A stretch of 22,724 bases of DNA from a virus: the IMG/VR virus record IMGVR_UViG_3300010370_000265, positions 1-22,724 of that record. The stretch is one strand, 5' to 3'. Both the position numbers and the translations under genes were made by a program. This document shows positions 6,930 to 13,654 of the stretch, in pieces; position 1 is the stretch's first letter, and each line of letters starts with the position of its first letter. The notes beneath the pieces are model-generated. The model was not told the DNA's origin. It made no database searches and saw only the letters and a program-made list of their open reading frames with translations.

Positions 6930-7340
6930 TTATTTTCTGCGAATGCCACGGGGGTCTTCCACAACCGCTTCCACCGTGTCGTCGTTGATGATGCGAAATT
7001 CTTTGCCGTGTATATCCAAACGGGTACCGCTGTTCGACCGAACAACCACAAAATCCCCTTCCTTGCACCACGGTCCTGTTGGAAACTTTGACTCATCCTT
7101 GTACGCATCCGGCCCGAGTTTGATCACAAACAGCACCGTGGTCAGAATCTCCTCATGCTGCCGAGTGATGTCTGCCTTGAGGATGCCGCTGTCATATTTG
7201 TTCTCGATATCCGGTATTGCGCACAGGATTCTGTAACCCTGTGGGTCAGGCAACTGCTTTGCTTTCCGGGCGGCTTCATCATTCTCGGCCGCCCATTTCT
7301 GCTCCAGCGCAGTTAACTGCACTGTCTCAGTCGCTGTCAT
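6930..7340 (-). CDS. GroES-like co-chaperonin (cpn10 fold)
   Basis: Encodes 136 residues. The second of two adjacent ATGs (7340) is preferred because GGAGA lies 6 bases upstream. Residues 1-32 are a helical extension absent from bacterial GroES. The rest follows the cpn10 pattern: QGYRILCAIPDI (first strand), a KYDSGILKAD segment at the place of the mobile GroEL-binding loop, VLFVIKLGPDAY (the GxVxAVG region), then WCKEGDFVVVRSNSG and FRIINDDTVEAVV (the terminal GD-V...DILAVV block). Phage co-chaperonins such as T4 gp31 adapt host GroEL to fold the coat protein. Its place in the head-gene cluster fits that role. The length of the insertion in the central loop is unusual. Confidence 0.66.
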   Translation of the reverse strand: MTATETVQLTALEQKWAAENDEAARKAKQLPDPQGYRILCAIPDIENKYDSGILKADITRQHEEILTTVLFVIKLGPDAYKDESKFPTGPWCKEGDFVVVRSNSGTRLDIHGKEFRIINDDTVEAVVEDPRGIRRK

Positions 7341-7527
7341 CATCAGTCTCCAATCTTTCAAGAAGGTCTTTTAAGTGGCGCTCCGCGATAGCAAGACCTT
7401 CAATCACACCGCAGAGACGTTTGTAATCCTCAAAACTTCTGCAACTACCCGTGGCCACATCATCGGCGTAGTTGTTCATTTCTTCGCGCAGCTTGCGGTT
7501 TAACGCTTCTGCGAATTGACCAATCAT
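7327..7527 (-). CDS. Small helical hypothetical protein between portal and co-chaperonin
   Basis: Encodes 66 residues, mostly charged and predicted helical (FAEALNRKLREEMNNYADDV, then LAIAERHLKDLLERLETDDD). The start overlaps the portal stop by ATGA, and the end overlaps the co-chaperonin gene by 14 bases, so it is translationally coupled on both sides. Phages often carry a short helical protein of this kind just after the portal, without a known role. No cysteine or metal motif and no membrane segment. Confidence 0.65.
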   Translation of the reverse strand: MIGQFAEALNRKLREEMNNYADDVATGSCRSFEDYKRLCGVIEGLAIAERHLKDLLERLETDDDSD

Positions 7528-9932
7528 TGGTTATTACCCCTTTTCAAAGCATCAGCTTTTGCGGCCGCATCCGTGACGATACGGAGCGTATCCGTTTGTT
7601 GACGTGCTGCAAGTTCCTGCTCGCGCAACCGCAAGTCGTCGGCTTTTGCTGCTGCGTTTACTGCAAGTTGCTTCTCTTTCAATGCAACGTCCTGCTGTTG
7701 TTTCTGTTCTTTTAGCGCCAGCTCTTTCTGCTGCATCATGAGCAGAGGGTCTTGAGCGTTCTGCTGCGCCTGCTGCTGGGCGGCAAGCATTTTGCTCTGC
7801 GCAAGGACTTGGGGAGCAGCCTGTGCCAGCAGCTTCGACAGCTGGTACTCCATCTCCTCCGGCATCCCTTCATCTTTGTCAGCCTGCGGAATCGCCACGC
7901 CCAACGCTTCACTGATCTTATTGCGGTAGGCAAATCCAACGTGCTCGGCGATGTGTGCTTCCATCGCGCCAACAAGCGCATTGACCCTCGGGTTCTGCCC
8001 CACAATCTGCTGAATCATGGGGTCCTGCTTCATCATCATGTGCACCGCAATGTGCGCTTCGTGATCCTGATACGCAAAAGCCTTGACCGGTTTGCCATTC
8101 AGAATATTCTGGTTCTCGGAGACCGGATCGAGCGGTTTGATTGATTCCTCATTCGGCACCAGCTTATCCACGTTCTTGATACCCAGTACGTGCAGCATCT
8201 CGCGGTGCAGCTCGGGCAGGTTGTAAATCTGTGGGGCCTGCTGCGACAGCTGGATAACCGCCTGATACTGCACGATCCGCTGCGTCATCGTCGCCGCGTT
8301 GGGGTCCGAAACAGGGATAATCTCGGCGTAGCGGTAGTCCTCGTACTTGGCTTTGCGACCTTGCGGCGCGTCAACGTCATACGGGTACTCTTTGTTTGCC
8401 GGGGTATCTTCCCGAACAATCTCCGCTATAAGCTGCAGCTCTTGTTTGAACGAGTAGTGCACCCGCGCCTGCACAGCCGTCAGGGGCTTGAGCGTGCGCT
8501 CCAGCAACGCCAGCGTAGTGCCAACCGGCGTCTGCGCCGACATATCCGCAATTTTAAGATCACTGGACGCCGCCAAGCGCCGGCCCTCATCAATGATCTT
8601 GTCGAGCAGCCCAGCCAGAACCTGCGACGGTTCCTTGTACGGCAGCGGGAGGATGTTGTCGCGGATAGCGCCGCCAGTGACGTCCACGTCACGAAACTCA
8701 CCCGGAGCGATGGGGGTGTCATCTCCCTTGATACGCAGACCCCGGGCTTTCAGACCGCCGGGGAGATTCGACAAAGTGCCCGCATCCACCAGCTGCCGCA
8801 GGATCGACGTACCCGCCTTGGCATACCCGCCAATCAGGTGGAACAGACCAAACCCGTACGGACCAAACCCGGGGACATAAGTGTACTGCGTGTAGTGCAG
8901 GCGCTTCCTGCGGTTGTTGTCGCCTTTGCGCCAGTTGCGGCGCAGGGCCAGCGGGATGTTGGCCCCAACCACGTACGTCAGGATGTATGGCAGCGCGATC
9001 CCGGTGGGTTTGCCTTCTTTGTCCTTATCCTCGTAGCCGGGCAGGTCAAGATCGACGCACACCTCATCAATCAAATAGCGGTCGTCGTTGATGGCAGACA
9101 CGCCCGCTTCGCTGTCCTTGGCCTTGCGGATGTCATCAACCATCCGGGAGGGGGTCCCCAGATCGGCGTCGGCCCAAAACCCATCGGACTGCAGCATCGC
9201 CACGTCGTTCTTGGTCTTGCGCATACGGTGCGTAATACGTGGAGAGGTCAGCAAATCCGCTGCGCCATACGGCAATATGACATCTTCAGCAGCCACGTAG
9301 ACGGATGTTTGGCGGCCGAGCATCGGGTCTTTATAGACTTTCTTGAACGCCGCGCCGGTAGCCGGCAGGCCCCACAGCATCTTTTCGTGCTCGGGGCGAA
9401 ACTCCGTCATATTCTCGGTCAGCTGCCAATTCATGTCATCCGCCACCCGCGCAGCTGCCTGCTCTTTATCCTTGGTGACCTTGCCCACAATTTTGGTTTT
9501 GACCGGTCCTGCAGCGGGGAACGTCTCCATGATTGTGTCGGACTGGAAGCGCACAACCGCCTCGGTGATCATCGGATGAAAGACGCCGCAAGCGCCAGAC
9601 CACGGCTCTGTGCGCTCCTCGTACTTGAGCCCCAGCAGCTGGATACCGTCTTTAAGCATCTTTTCCCAATCCGAGCGGCTGTTCAGGTCGTTACGAACAT
9701 CTGCCGCCACCTGCGAAACAATCGACTCCATCTCGCGCGCGTCGAGGAACTCAACAAGGTTTGCGTCAAAGTCCTCCGCTGTTTCCTTGCCGGGCTCCAG
9801 AGTAATCTCCAGCCCGTCTACCCCGATCTTCACCGACTCCGGATCAACAATCTCGATCTCAATGGGAGGTTCCCCCTCTGCCATCTGCTCAAGCCCAAGC
9901 GGTGCGTTGTACAGCGCCTTATCAATAGCCAT
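7524..9932 (-). CDS. Portal protein
   Basis: Encodes 802 residues, close to the long portal proteins of P22-like podoviruses (about 700-800). It would form the dodecameric ring at the capsid vertex through which DNA enters and leaves. After a short acidic start come portal-type segments: ADVRNDLNSRSDWEKMLKDG, EPWSGACGVFHPMITEAVVR FQ, the wing region with PRITHRMRKTKNDV, and a core with YVPGFGPYGFGLFHLIGGYA, LSNLPGGLKARGLRIKGDD, and SDLKIADMSAQTPVGTTLAL. The last 110 residues are a Gln/Ala/Lys coiled coil (LAAQQQAQQNAQ, LALKEQKQQQDVALKEKQL), matching the helical barrel of long portals. It lies 10 bases after the terminase stop with GGAGAAG before the ATG. The fold assignment is by pattern and gene order. 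Confidence 0.86.
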   Translation of the reverse strand: MAIDKALYNAPLGLEQMAEGEPPIEIEIVDPESVKIGVDGLEITLEPGKETAEDFDANLVEFLDAREMESIVSQVAADVRNDLNSRSDWEKMLKDGIQLLGLKYEERTEPWSGACGVFHPMITEAVVRFQSDTIMETFPAAGPVKTKIVGKVTKDKEQAAARVADDMNWQLTENMTEFRPEHEKMLWGLPATGAAFKKVYKDPMLGRQTSVYVAAEDVILPYGAADLLTSPRITHRMRKTKNDVAMLQSDGFWADADLGTPSRMVDDIRKAKDSEAGVSAINDDRYLIDEVCVDLDLPGYEDKDKEGKPTGIALPYILTYVVGANIPLALRRNWRKGDNNRRKRLHYTQYTYVPGFGPYGFGLFHLIGGYAKAGTSILRQLVDAGTLSNLPGGLKARGLRIKGDDTPIAPGEFRDVDVTGGAIRDNILPLPYKEPSQVLAGLLDKIIDEGRRLAASSDLKIADMSAQTPVGTTLALLERTLKPLTAVQARVHYSFKQELQLIAEIVREDTPANKEYPYDVDAPQGRKAKYEDYRYAEIIPVSDPNAATMTQRIVQYQAVIQLSQQAPQIYNLPELHREMLHVLGIKNVDKLVPNEESIKPLDPVSENQNILNGKPVKAFAYQDHEAHIAVHMMMKQDPMIQQIVGQNPRVNALVGAMEAHIAEHVGFAYRNKISEALGVAIPQADKDEGMPEEMEYQLSKLLAQAAPQVLAQSKMLAAQQQAQQNAQDPLLMMQQKELALKEQKQQQDVALKEKQLAVNAAAKADDLRLREQELAARQQTDTLRIVTDAAAKADALKRGNNQ

Positions 9933-9941
9933 ATTCTTCTC

Positions 9942-11420
9942 CTAGTAGTACCCCGTGTGGCGACGGCGAAAAAACCGGGGCTCATCCGGCTCATCCAAAT
10001 CATTCCGGATAAACCCGCCTTGCCGAACGCGCAGCAGCGCCTGTGTCGTCGTATCCACGTAGTCGTCATGCTCGCCAACCGGGAAGGCGGCAAGCTCTTC
10101 AATCACATCCCGCGCCCACCGCGTCTCGGGGGCCCAAATCAAACCGCTACTGAACATATCGCTGACCGCGTTCACGCGCACGGTCTTGTCGTTGCCCCGG
10201 CTCGGAGAGAACTCCTGCACCGGTATGCCCATTGAGCGCAACTCCTGTATCAGCGGACCACCGGCTGCTTTTTTCTCAACGATGAACGCATCAGGACTCC
10301 ACGACTTCCACTGATCGAAGGCGGTCTGTTTCAGCTCCGGAAACTCCATCCGGTCCTTGAAGGCGTTGAGCAATATGACCTGCGGCCGATTGTTTTCTTC
10401 CTCGTTGTACCAAATTCCCCACGTTGTGCAGGCAGAATAGTCCGACGACGTTTTCGTATCGTGCGCGGTATCCCACGACTGTATCACGTATTCACACCGG
10501 GGCGGTTCTTCGTGAGGCCACACACGCCACATATCCCGCTTGATGAGCGCAGCCACATCCGCCGTCGGCTGCTGCATGTACTGCGCGTTCCAGAAGCGCG
10601 GGTCGATGGTGGCCTTGGTCTTGCTCAGCTCCTCCAGCGGCCACTTCTCCGGCCACAGCGCCTTGCCTGACGGCAGGATCGCCGGAAACTCAACAACCTC
10701 CCACTGGTCAGCGTCGGGGTTTTTGGTCTGATAGTTGACGAGTTTGGAGGTCATATCAATCTCCCCCCAGCGCGTCATGACCACAATGATCGCCCCACCC
10801 CACATTAACCGCTGGCGCGGGCCGGTCTGATACCACGTCCACGCCTGCTCAAACGGCAGCTTGCTCCCGCTCTTCAAATCCTGCTCTGAGTGGGGGTCGT
10901 CGATCACCAGCAAATTAGCGCCCCGACCTGCCAGCGCGCCGCCCACACCGACGGCGTAATACTTACCTCCGGCGTTGGTTGCCCAGCTCCCCGCGCCCTT
11001 TTTGTCGTCCGCCAGCCGCGTCTTCGGAAAGATGCCCGCATACTCAGGTGACGCAATCAGGTTCCGCACCCGCCCGCCAAAGTCCTCCGACAGCGAAGCG
11101 GTGTGCGTTGCCATGATGATCTGGTGGTCCGGGTGCAGCCCCAGATACCACGCCGGCAGCAAAAACGAAGTTAGCTCAGACTTGCCATGGCGCGGTGCAA
11201 TATTGATGATCACCCGCTTCTTCTTGCCCTGCGCCACTTCCTTGAATATGCGGGCCATGTGGCGGTGGTGCGCGCCGATGCTGTAGTTGGGGTAGACCTT
11301 TTTGGCAAACTCAAGGAGGTCATTCTGCGCCGCCTTCACCTCCAGACGCTTTATCCGCTCGTCCAGAAGGTTCAACAGCGCTTCGCGTTCCTCACGACTC
11401 TGCGGGGCTGTCATCGGCAT
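9942..11420 (-). CDS. terL: Terminase large subunit
   Basis: Encodes 492 residues if it starts at the ATG at 11420; the ATG at 11414 is equally possible, and the weak GGAGA upstream slightly favours 11420. The ATPase domain has a Walker A variant APRHGKSE (residues 75-82), a coupling-type MATHTASLSEDFGGRVR segment, Walker B LLVIDDPH (170-177) and TRWGEIDM. The RNase H-like nuclease domain has QSWDTA (first catalytic Asp, about 317), IVEKKAAG (about 380-387) and HDDYVDTTTQAL (about 451-462). All parts needed for DNA packaging and concatemer cutting are intact. It overlaps the upstream small gene by 29 bases, as terminase pairs often do. The packaging strategy cannot be read from the sequence. 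Confidence 0.93.
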   Translation of the reverse strand: MPMTAPQSREEREALLNLLDERIKRLEVKAAQNDLLEFAKKVYPNYSIGAHHRHMARIFKEVAQGKKKRVIINIAPRHGKSELTSFLLPAWYLGLHPDHQIIMATHTASLSEDFGGRVRNLIASPEYAGIFPKTRLADDKKGAGSWATNAGGKYYAVGVGGALAGRGANLLVIDDPHSEQDLKSGSKLPFEQAWTWYQTGPRQRLMWGGAIIVVMTRWGEIDMTSKLVNYQTKNPDADQWEVVEFPAILPSGKALWPEKWPLEELSKTKATIDPRFWNAQYMQQPTADVAALIKRDMWRVWPHEEPPRCEYVIQSWDTAHDTKTSSDYSACTTWGIWYNEEENNRPQVILLNAFKDRMEFPELKQTAFDQWKSWSPDAFIVEKKAAGGPLIQELRSMGIPVQEFSPSRGNDKTVRVNAVSDMFSSGLIWAPETRWARDVIEELAAFPVGEHDDYVDTTTQALLRVRQGGFIRNDLDEPDEPRFFRRRHTGYY

Positions 11421-12024
11421 CCGGAGTTTTCTCCACGGGCACCGCCTCATTCTCCAGCGTCGTGCCCTCGACAACCTTCATCAAGTGCATGTACTTGCCC
11501 ATGCGCTTGTCGATCTCAGCCTGCAGTTCCGTATCCGACAGCTCGGTTTTCTTCAGCTCGACCCGCTCGGTAAAGAGCGCCACCTCGGTCACCTTACCCA
11601 GCAACTCCACGGCTTTGAGCCGTATTTTGGCGTCGGGGTGTTTGGTTTCTTCCAGCAGCGATGCGATGCAGTAGCCACGCAGCTCTTTGGCCTGCTCCAC
11701 GAAGGCCCAGTCGTACGCGGTCAGCATGCCTACCAAATGTTTTACCGCCGTCGGCACCTCTACGTGGGCCAAGGCGCGCTTCTGTTCTTCGACGTCAAGG
11801 GGCGCGGTGAGCGCCGCGAACGCATACTGGGCGTTCTTTGTCGCGGCGGTGTCGATCACTTCGTCATCTTCGACGCCAAGTTGTTGAAGCCAATCAGCGG
11901 TTTTGACTTTGGCGTCGAGGATGTCGGTGGGCGTTGCCTTCTTGTCGGGCTCAAAAGCATCGGGGCTTCCCAAGATATCTGGGACAAAGTCTGCTTCGTC
12001 AGCCGTAACAAGATGGTCGAACAT
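11392..12024 (-). CDS. Putative terminase small subunit
   Basis: Encodes 210 residues, the first gene of the leftward late block and directly upstream of the large subunit. It is mostly helical: an acidic N-terminal region (MFDHLVTADEADFVPDILGS), a middle rich in Ala and Leu (YAFAALTAPLDVEEQKRALA, LVGMLTAYDWAFVEQAKELR), then a long helical section (IRLKAVELLGKVTEVALF, LQAEIDKRMGKYMHLMKVVE) and a disordered acidic tail. The IRLKAVELLGKVTEVALFT segment is familiar from phage proteins annotated as small terminase. No clear DNA-binding helix-turn-helix is evident, so the assignment is mainly by position. GGAG sits 4 bases before the ATG. A leader hairpin (12050-12067) lies upstream. Confidence 0.6.
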   Translation of the reverse strand: MFDHLVTADEADFVPDILGSPDAFEPDKKATPTDILDAKVKTADWLQQLGVEDDEVIDTAATKNAQYAFAALTAPLDVEEQKRALAHVEVPTAVKHLVGMLTAYDWAFVEQAKELRGYCIASLLEETKHPDAKIRLKAVELLGKVTEVALFTERVELKKTELSDTELQAEIDKRMGKYMHLMKVVEGTTLENEAVPVEKTPDADDSPAES

Positions 12025-12053
12025 GGCACTCCGCGCTATATAAGCGAACGGGG

Positions 12054-12082
12054 TTTACAGTAACCCCAACCAATAGTATACT
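12054..12082 (+). promoter_or_regulatory. Plus-strand promoter of the candidate small RNA
   Basis: TTTACA at 12054-12059 and TATACT at 12077-12082, separated by exactly 17 bases; each box matches the sigma70 consensus at 5 of 6 positions. The start would be near 12089. Because AGTATACT is palindromic, a TATACT -10 is also readable on the minus strand at 12075-12080, but the minus-strand -35 region is poor. Some bases also belong to a GGGGTT/AACCCC hairpin (12050-12067) in the terminase leader. Confidence 0.62.
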
Positions 12083-12088
12083 GCAAGC

Positions 12089-12179
12089 TCCTTCGTTGTT
12101 GTGCCACACAAGAGCGTGGACGTAACGCATTCTTCACGGCACTTTAAGCCCCGGGACCCTCCTCCCCGGGGCTTTTTTT
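12089..12179 (+). ncRNA. Candidate small non-coding RNA, about 90 nt
   Basis: Bounded by a good promoter (12054-12082) and a strong intrinsic terminator (12146-12179). No ATG-initiated reading frame occurs in between. The 5' half can fold: GTGCC (12101-12105) pairs with GGCAC (12138-12142), enclosing a GCGT/ACGC stem (12114-12117 with 12125-12128) and a 7-base loop. It is divergent from the terminase gene and sits upstream of the rightward block. It does not look like a tRNA (no acceptor/T-arm pattern). The target is unknown, and transcription is inferred only. Confidence 0.45.
12146..12179 (+). terminator. Strong rightward intrinsic terminator
   Basis: A perfect 10-bp stem AAGCCCCGGG / CCCGGGGCTT (12146-12155 and 12165-12174) with a 9-base loop, continuing into a run of seven T (12173-12179). 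The T-run orientation shows it stops plus-strand transcription. No plus-strand gene ends here, which is why a short RNA is proposed upstream. Confidence 0.88.
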
Positions 12180-12199
12180 CCAACCTTGATGTAAAAGAT

Positions 12200-12261
12200 T
12201 TGACAAAAGCCTACGAAATTTTTTTGTAAAATTTTTGACACCTTTGACATGTATTTATAAA
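12200..12261 (+). promoter_or_regulatory. AT-rich region with three TTGACA hexamers
   Basis: TTGACA occurs at 12200-12205, 12235-12240 and 12244-12249 in an AT-rich stretch unlike the flanking GC-rich DNA. The middle copy has TATAAA 15 bases downstream (12256-12261), a possible promoter with a short spacer; TAAATA lies at 17 bases but is a poor -10. The region may hold a rightward early promoter or a repeated protein-binding site. The exact promoter cannot be fixed by eye. Confidence 0.42.
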
Positions 12262-12316
12262 TATTAGAGACAAACAGTGTTATTGCGTAGCTGCCACGCT
12301 GCCACGTCAAAAGGCT

Positions 12317-12348
12317 GCCCCGCCCCCTAGTGGGGTCTGCTGCGGGGC
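12317..12348 (+). other. GC-rich stem-loop upstream of the early promoter
   Basis: Outer arms GCCCCGC (12317-12323) and GCGGGGC (12342-12348) enclose an inner CCCC-TAGT-GGGG hairpin. No T-run follows, so it is not a typical terminator. The same heptamer arms recur in the terminator hairpin at 12427-12445, so in a long transcript starting upstream the left arm here could pair with the right arm there. Confidence 0.5.
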
Positions 12349-12381
12349 TAACAGGGGAGTCACACTCTCCAGAACGTGCTG

Positions 12382-12390
12382 TGGTATAAT
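12382..12390 (+). promoter_or_regulatory. Extended -10 promoter for the rightward block
   Basis: TGG followed directly by a consensus TATAAT (12385-12390). There is no good -35 (ACACTC-like at 17 bases), which extended -10 promoters tolerate. The start would be near 12397, about 90 bases before the first rightward ATG at 12489. The leader so produced contains two terminator-like hairpins. Confidence 0.6.
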
Positions 12391-12426
12391 AGAGCCAGTT
12401 TTGGGAGCCTTTCCCGGGACTGCGCC

Positions 12427-12450
12427 GCCCCGCCGCTTGCGGGGCTTTCT
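12427..12450 (+). terminator. Leader terminator-like hairpin 1
   Basis: A perfect 7-bp GC stem GCCCCGC (12427-12433) / GCGGGGC (12439-12445) with a 5-base loop, followed by TTTCTT. It lies about 30 bases after the predicted start of the early transcript and ahead of its first gene. It could attenuate the transcript or end read-through from upstream. Confidence 0.7.
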
Positions 12451-12451
12451 T

Positions 12452-12477
12452 GTGGGACTTCGTGTCCCACTTTTTTT
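12452..12477 (+). terminator. GGGAC-N5-GTCCCAC hairpin, copy 1, with T-run
   Basis: Stem GTGGGAC (12452-12458) / GTCCCAC (12464-12470), loop TTCGT, then seven T (12471-12477). It is the best terminator-like member of a six-copy hairpin family in the rightward gaps. It ends one base before the GGAG ribosome site of the first gene, so its folding could also affect translation. Confidence 0.72.
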
Positions 12478-12488
12478 GGAGAATCAAC

Positions 12489-12854
12489 ATGAACGTCAAA
12501 CAGCTCATCAACATCGCCCTGCAATTCAAACGCGGCGCCGCTGCGCAGCAAGACGCGGCCACCAAGCTCCGCAAGGTGTGTCGCAGCCGCGAGGCGGCGA
12601 AGGCCGCAATGCTGCCCGCCATCGCGCGGGCTTACGGTGCCAAGACGTCCACAACCAAGTCCGGCGCGGTGCGCTGGGTGAAAGGCGACAAAGCGGCCGT
12701 GGCCGCGAAGCGGGCATTGAATCGCCTGCTTGCAATGGCGTATCCGGGCAAGGCGACCAAGCGCGCCAAGTCTGACCCGGTAGTCGCGCTGCTCAATCGG
12801 TTCGGGAAACTCTCAGCGGCTCAGCAGCGCCGCTTCCTCAAAGCTGCCAAGTAA
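12489..12854 (+). CDS. Small very basic early protein
   Basis: Encodes 121 residues starting MNVKQLINIALQFKRG. The ATG at 12489 is chosen because GGAG lies 7 bases upstream; the longer open frame begins inside the leader hairpin. Lys, Arg and Ala dominate (RKVCRSREAAKAAMLP, AIARAYGAKTST, KAAVAAKRALNRLLAMAYPG), and the C-terminus is a helical LLNRFGKLSAAQQRRFLKAAK-like segment. It is probably alpha-helical and likely to bind nucleic acid, judging by charge. It is the first gene of the rightward block, a position often used for early regulators or host-takeover proteins. No family recognised. Confidence 0.68.
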   Translation: MNVKQLINIALQFKRGAAAQQDAATKLRKVCRSREAAKAAMLPAIARAYGAKTSTTKSGAVRWVKGDKAAVAAKRALNRLLAMAYPGKATKRAKSDPVVALLNRFGKLSAAQQRRFLKAAK

Positions 12855-12871
12855 TTTGACAGCTTGTTTTT
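12841..12871 (+). terminator. Weak terminator overlapping the stop codon
   Basis: AAGCTG (12841-12846) pairs with CAGCTT (12860-12865), extended by CAA/TTG across one mismatch, then GTTTTT. The stop codon TAA of the preceding gene lies in the loop. Only moderately stable; probably partial termination. Confidence 0.4.
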
Positions 12872-12883
12872 GAGAGATCGGGA

Positions 12884-12920
12884 GCGCGAGGGTGTCGGCG
12901 CTGTTTCGGCACCCCCGCGC
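12884..12920 (+). other. GC-rich intergenic stem-loop
   Basis: GCGCG-A-GGGTG (12884-12894) pairs with CACCC-C-CGCGC (12910-12920): ten base pairs with one A/C mismatch and a 15-base loop. No T-run follows. It lies between the first two rightward genes, just before hairpin-family copy 2, and could act in RNA processing or stability. Confidence 0.5.
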
Positions 12921-12931
12921 TTCATCGCAAC

Positions 12932-12948
12932 TGGGACACTTTGTCCCA
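12932..12948 (+). repeat. GGGAC-N5-GTCCCAC hairpin, copy 2
   Basis: TGGGACA (12932-12938) / TGTCCCA (12942-12948), continuing ACTTTAATC. GGGAC and GTCCC are separated by five bases (ACTTT), as in all other copies. It lies 20 bases before the ATG at 12969. Confidence 0.8.
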
Positions 12949-12968
12949 CTTTAATCAGGAGAATCACC

Positions 12969-13343
12969 ATGACCACGATCCTAAATTTGACCCAGCACCC
13001 CGCCACCCCCGACCAAATCGCGCAGGGAGTAGTTGACCTGCCGCCGAAAGCTCGGGAGTGGCTGTGCAAGCTGCTTACCTTCGACACCCTGCCGACCCCG
13101 CGGGAGGTGGTCAGTCGCGCGATGAAGATTGCCCACATGCCGGAGGTGGCTGCACACACCGGCCCCTGCATGATCGGGGGCGCTCCGTATTTAATGCCCT
13201 CTTTGGAGGGGCTGCTGAAGATCAAGACGCGCAAGCCCGTAGTCTATGCGTTTTCCACTCGGGAGAGCGTTGAGCAGGTGCAACCGGACGGAACCGTCCG
13301 GAAGGTGGCTGTATTTCGTCACACCGGATTTGTTGGCCTCTAA
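12969..13343 (+). CDS. Conserved LTQHPATPDQ protein, possible CARF/Csx20-like
   Basis: Encodes 124 residues. The ATG at 12969 has AGGAG 7-8 bases upstream. It starts with a strand and loop TILNLTQHPATPDQIAQGVV, then DLPPKAREWLCKLLTFDTLP, a helical segment, a glycine-rich MIGGAPYLMPSLEGLL turn-helix, and a C-terminal strand block (VVYAFSTRESVEQVQPDGTV, then FRHTGFV). I recognise this as a protein widespread in phages, prophages and bacteria, usually annotated hypothetical. The N-terminal LTQHPATPxQ, a central LP..L..L, and the terminal YA-S-RES-E--PDG-V-K--VFRH--F resemble what I remember of the small CRISPR-linked Csx20/CARF-type Rossmann domains. That link is unverified. Intact, no missing segment evident. 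Confidence 0.7.
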   Translation: MTTILNLTQHPATPDQIAQGVVDLPPKAREWLCKLLTFDTLPTPREVVSRAMKIAHMPEVAAHTGPCMIGGAPYLMPSLEGLLKIKTRKPVVYAFSTRESVEQVQPDGTVRKVAVFRHTGFVGL

Positions 13344-13354
13344 GGAGAATCACC

Positions 13355-13618
13355 ATGAAACTACAATCCCTGCACCACGTAAAGTCTTACCCGATGCCCC
13401 CGCTGCATCGCCCACCACGCGGGTATCACTCTCGCGTCTATCGCCACGGCAGCATGTGGCAGGTGGACTTGTTCAAGGGCGCTCGCACTGAATTCTCAGG
13501 CGAGATGTTCAAGCGCGGCGACGCCACCGCGCTGGCTAAGGCATGGGGCGACAAGCGGCTGCGCCACATCATCTGGTGCAGCTTCGGGCTAACTTCACCC
13601 CGTCAAAAGTGGGACTGA
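13355..13618 (+). CDS. Small basic hypothetical phage protein
   Basis: Encodes 87 residues with an AGGAGAATCACC leader before the ATG, identical to that of the preceding gene, 11 bases after its stop. It is rich in His, Arg, Trp and Pro (VKSYPMPPLHRPPRGYHSRV), with a strand-like YRHGSMWQVDLFKGART and ALAKAWGDKRLRHIIWCSFG near the end. The pattern suggests a small mixed alpha/beta domain; no family recognised. Its TGA stop forms part of the loop of hairpin-family copy 3, so the hairpin is partly coding. Confidence 0.65.
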   Translation: MKLQSLHHVKSYPMPPLHRPPRGYHSRVYRHGSMWQVDLFKGARTEFSGEMFKRGDATALAKAWGDKRLRHIIWCSFGLTSPRQKWD

Positions 13619-13628
13619 CTGTCCCACT
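13608..13628 (+). repeat. GGGAC-N5-GTCCCAC hairpin, copy 3
   Basis: AGTGGGAC (13608-13615), loop TGACT containing the stop codon of the preceding gene, GTCCCACT (13621-13628), then GTTTCTC. An 8-bp perfect stem directly at the 3' end of a coding region. Confidence 0.82.
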
Positions 13629-13654
13629 GTTTCTCACAAACGTATTACACAGAA

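Noticed and set aside
8190-10235. Long plus-strand open frame opposite the portal and terminase genes
   Set aside because: No ribosome site, Arg/His-rich antisense composition, and the minus strand holds clear portal and terminase motifs. GC-rich coding DNA keeps the opposite frame open.
12089-12145. tRNA gene in the control region
   Set aside because: The stems found do not form a cloverleaf, and there is no T-arm or acceptor pattern.
12134-12622. Minus-strand open frame across the control region
   Set aside because: It runs through promoters and terminators, lacks a ribosome site, and overlaps the first rightward gene.
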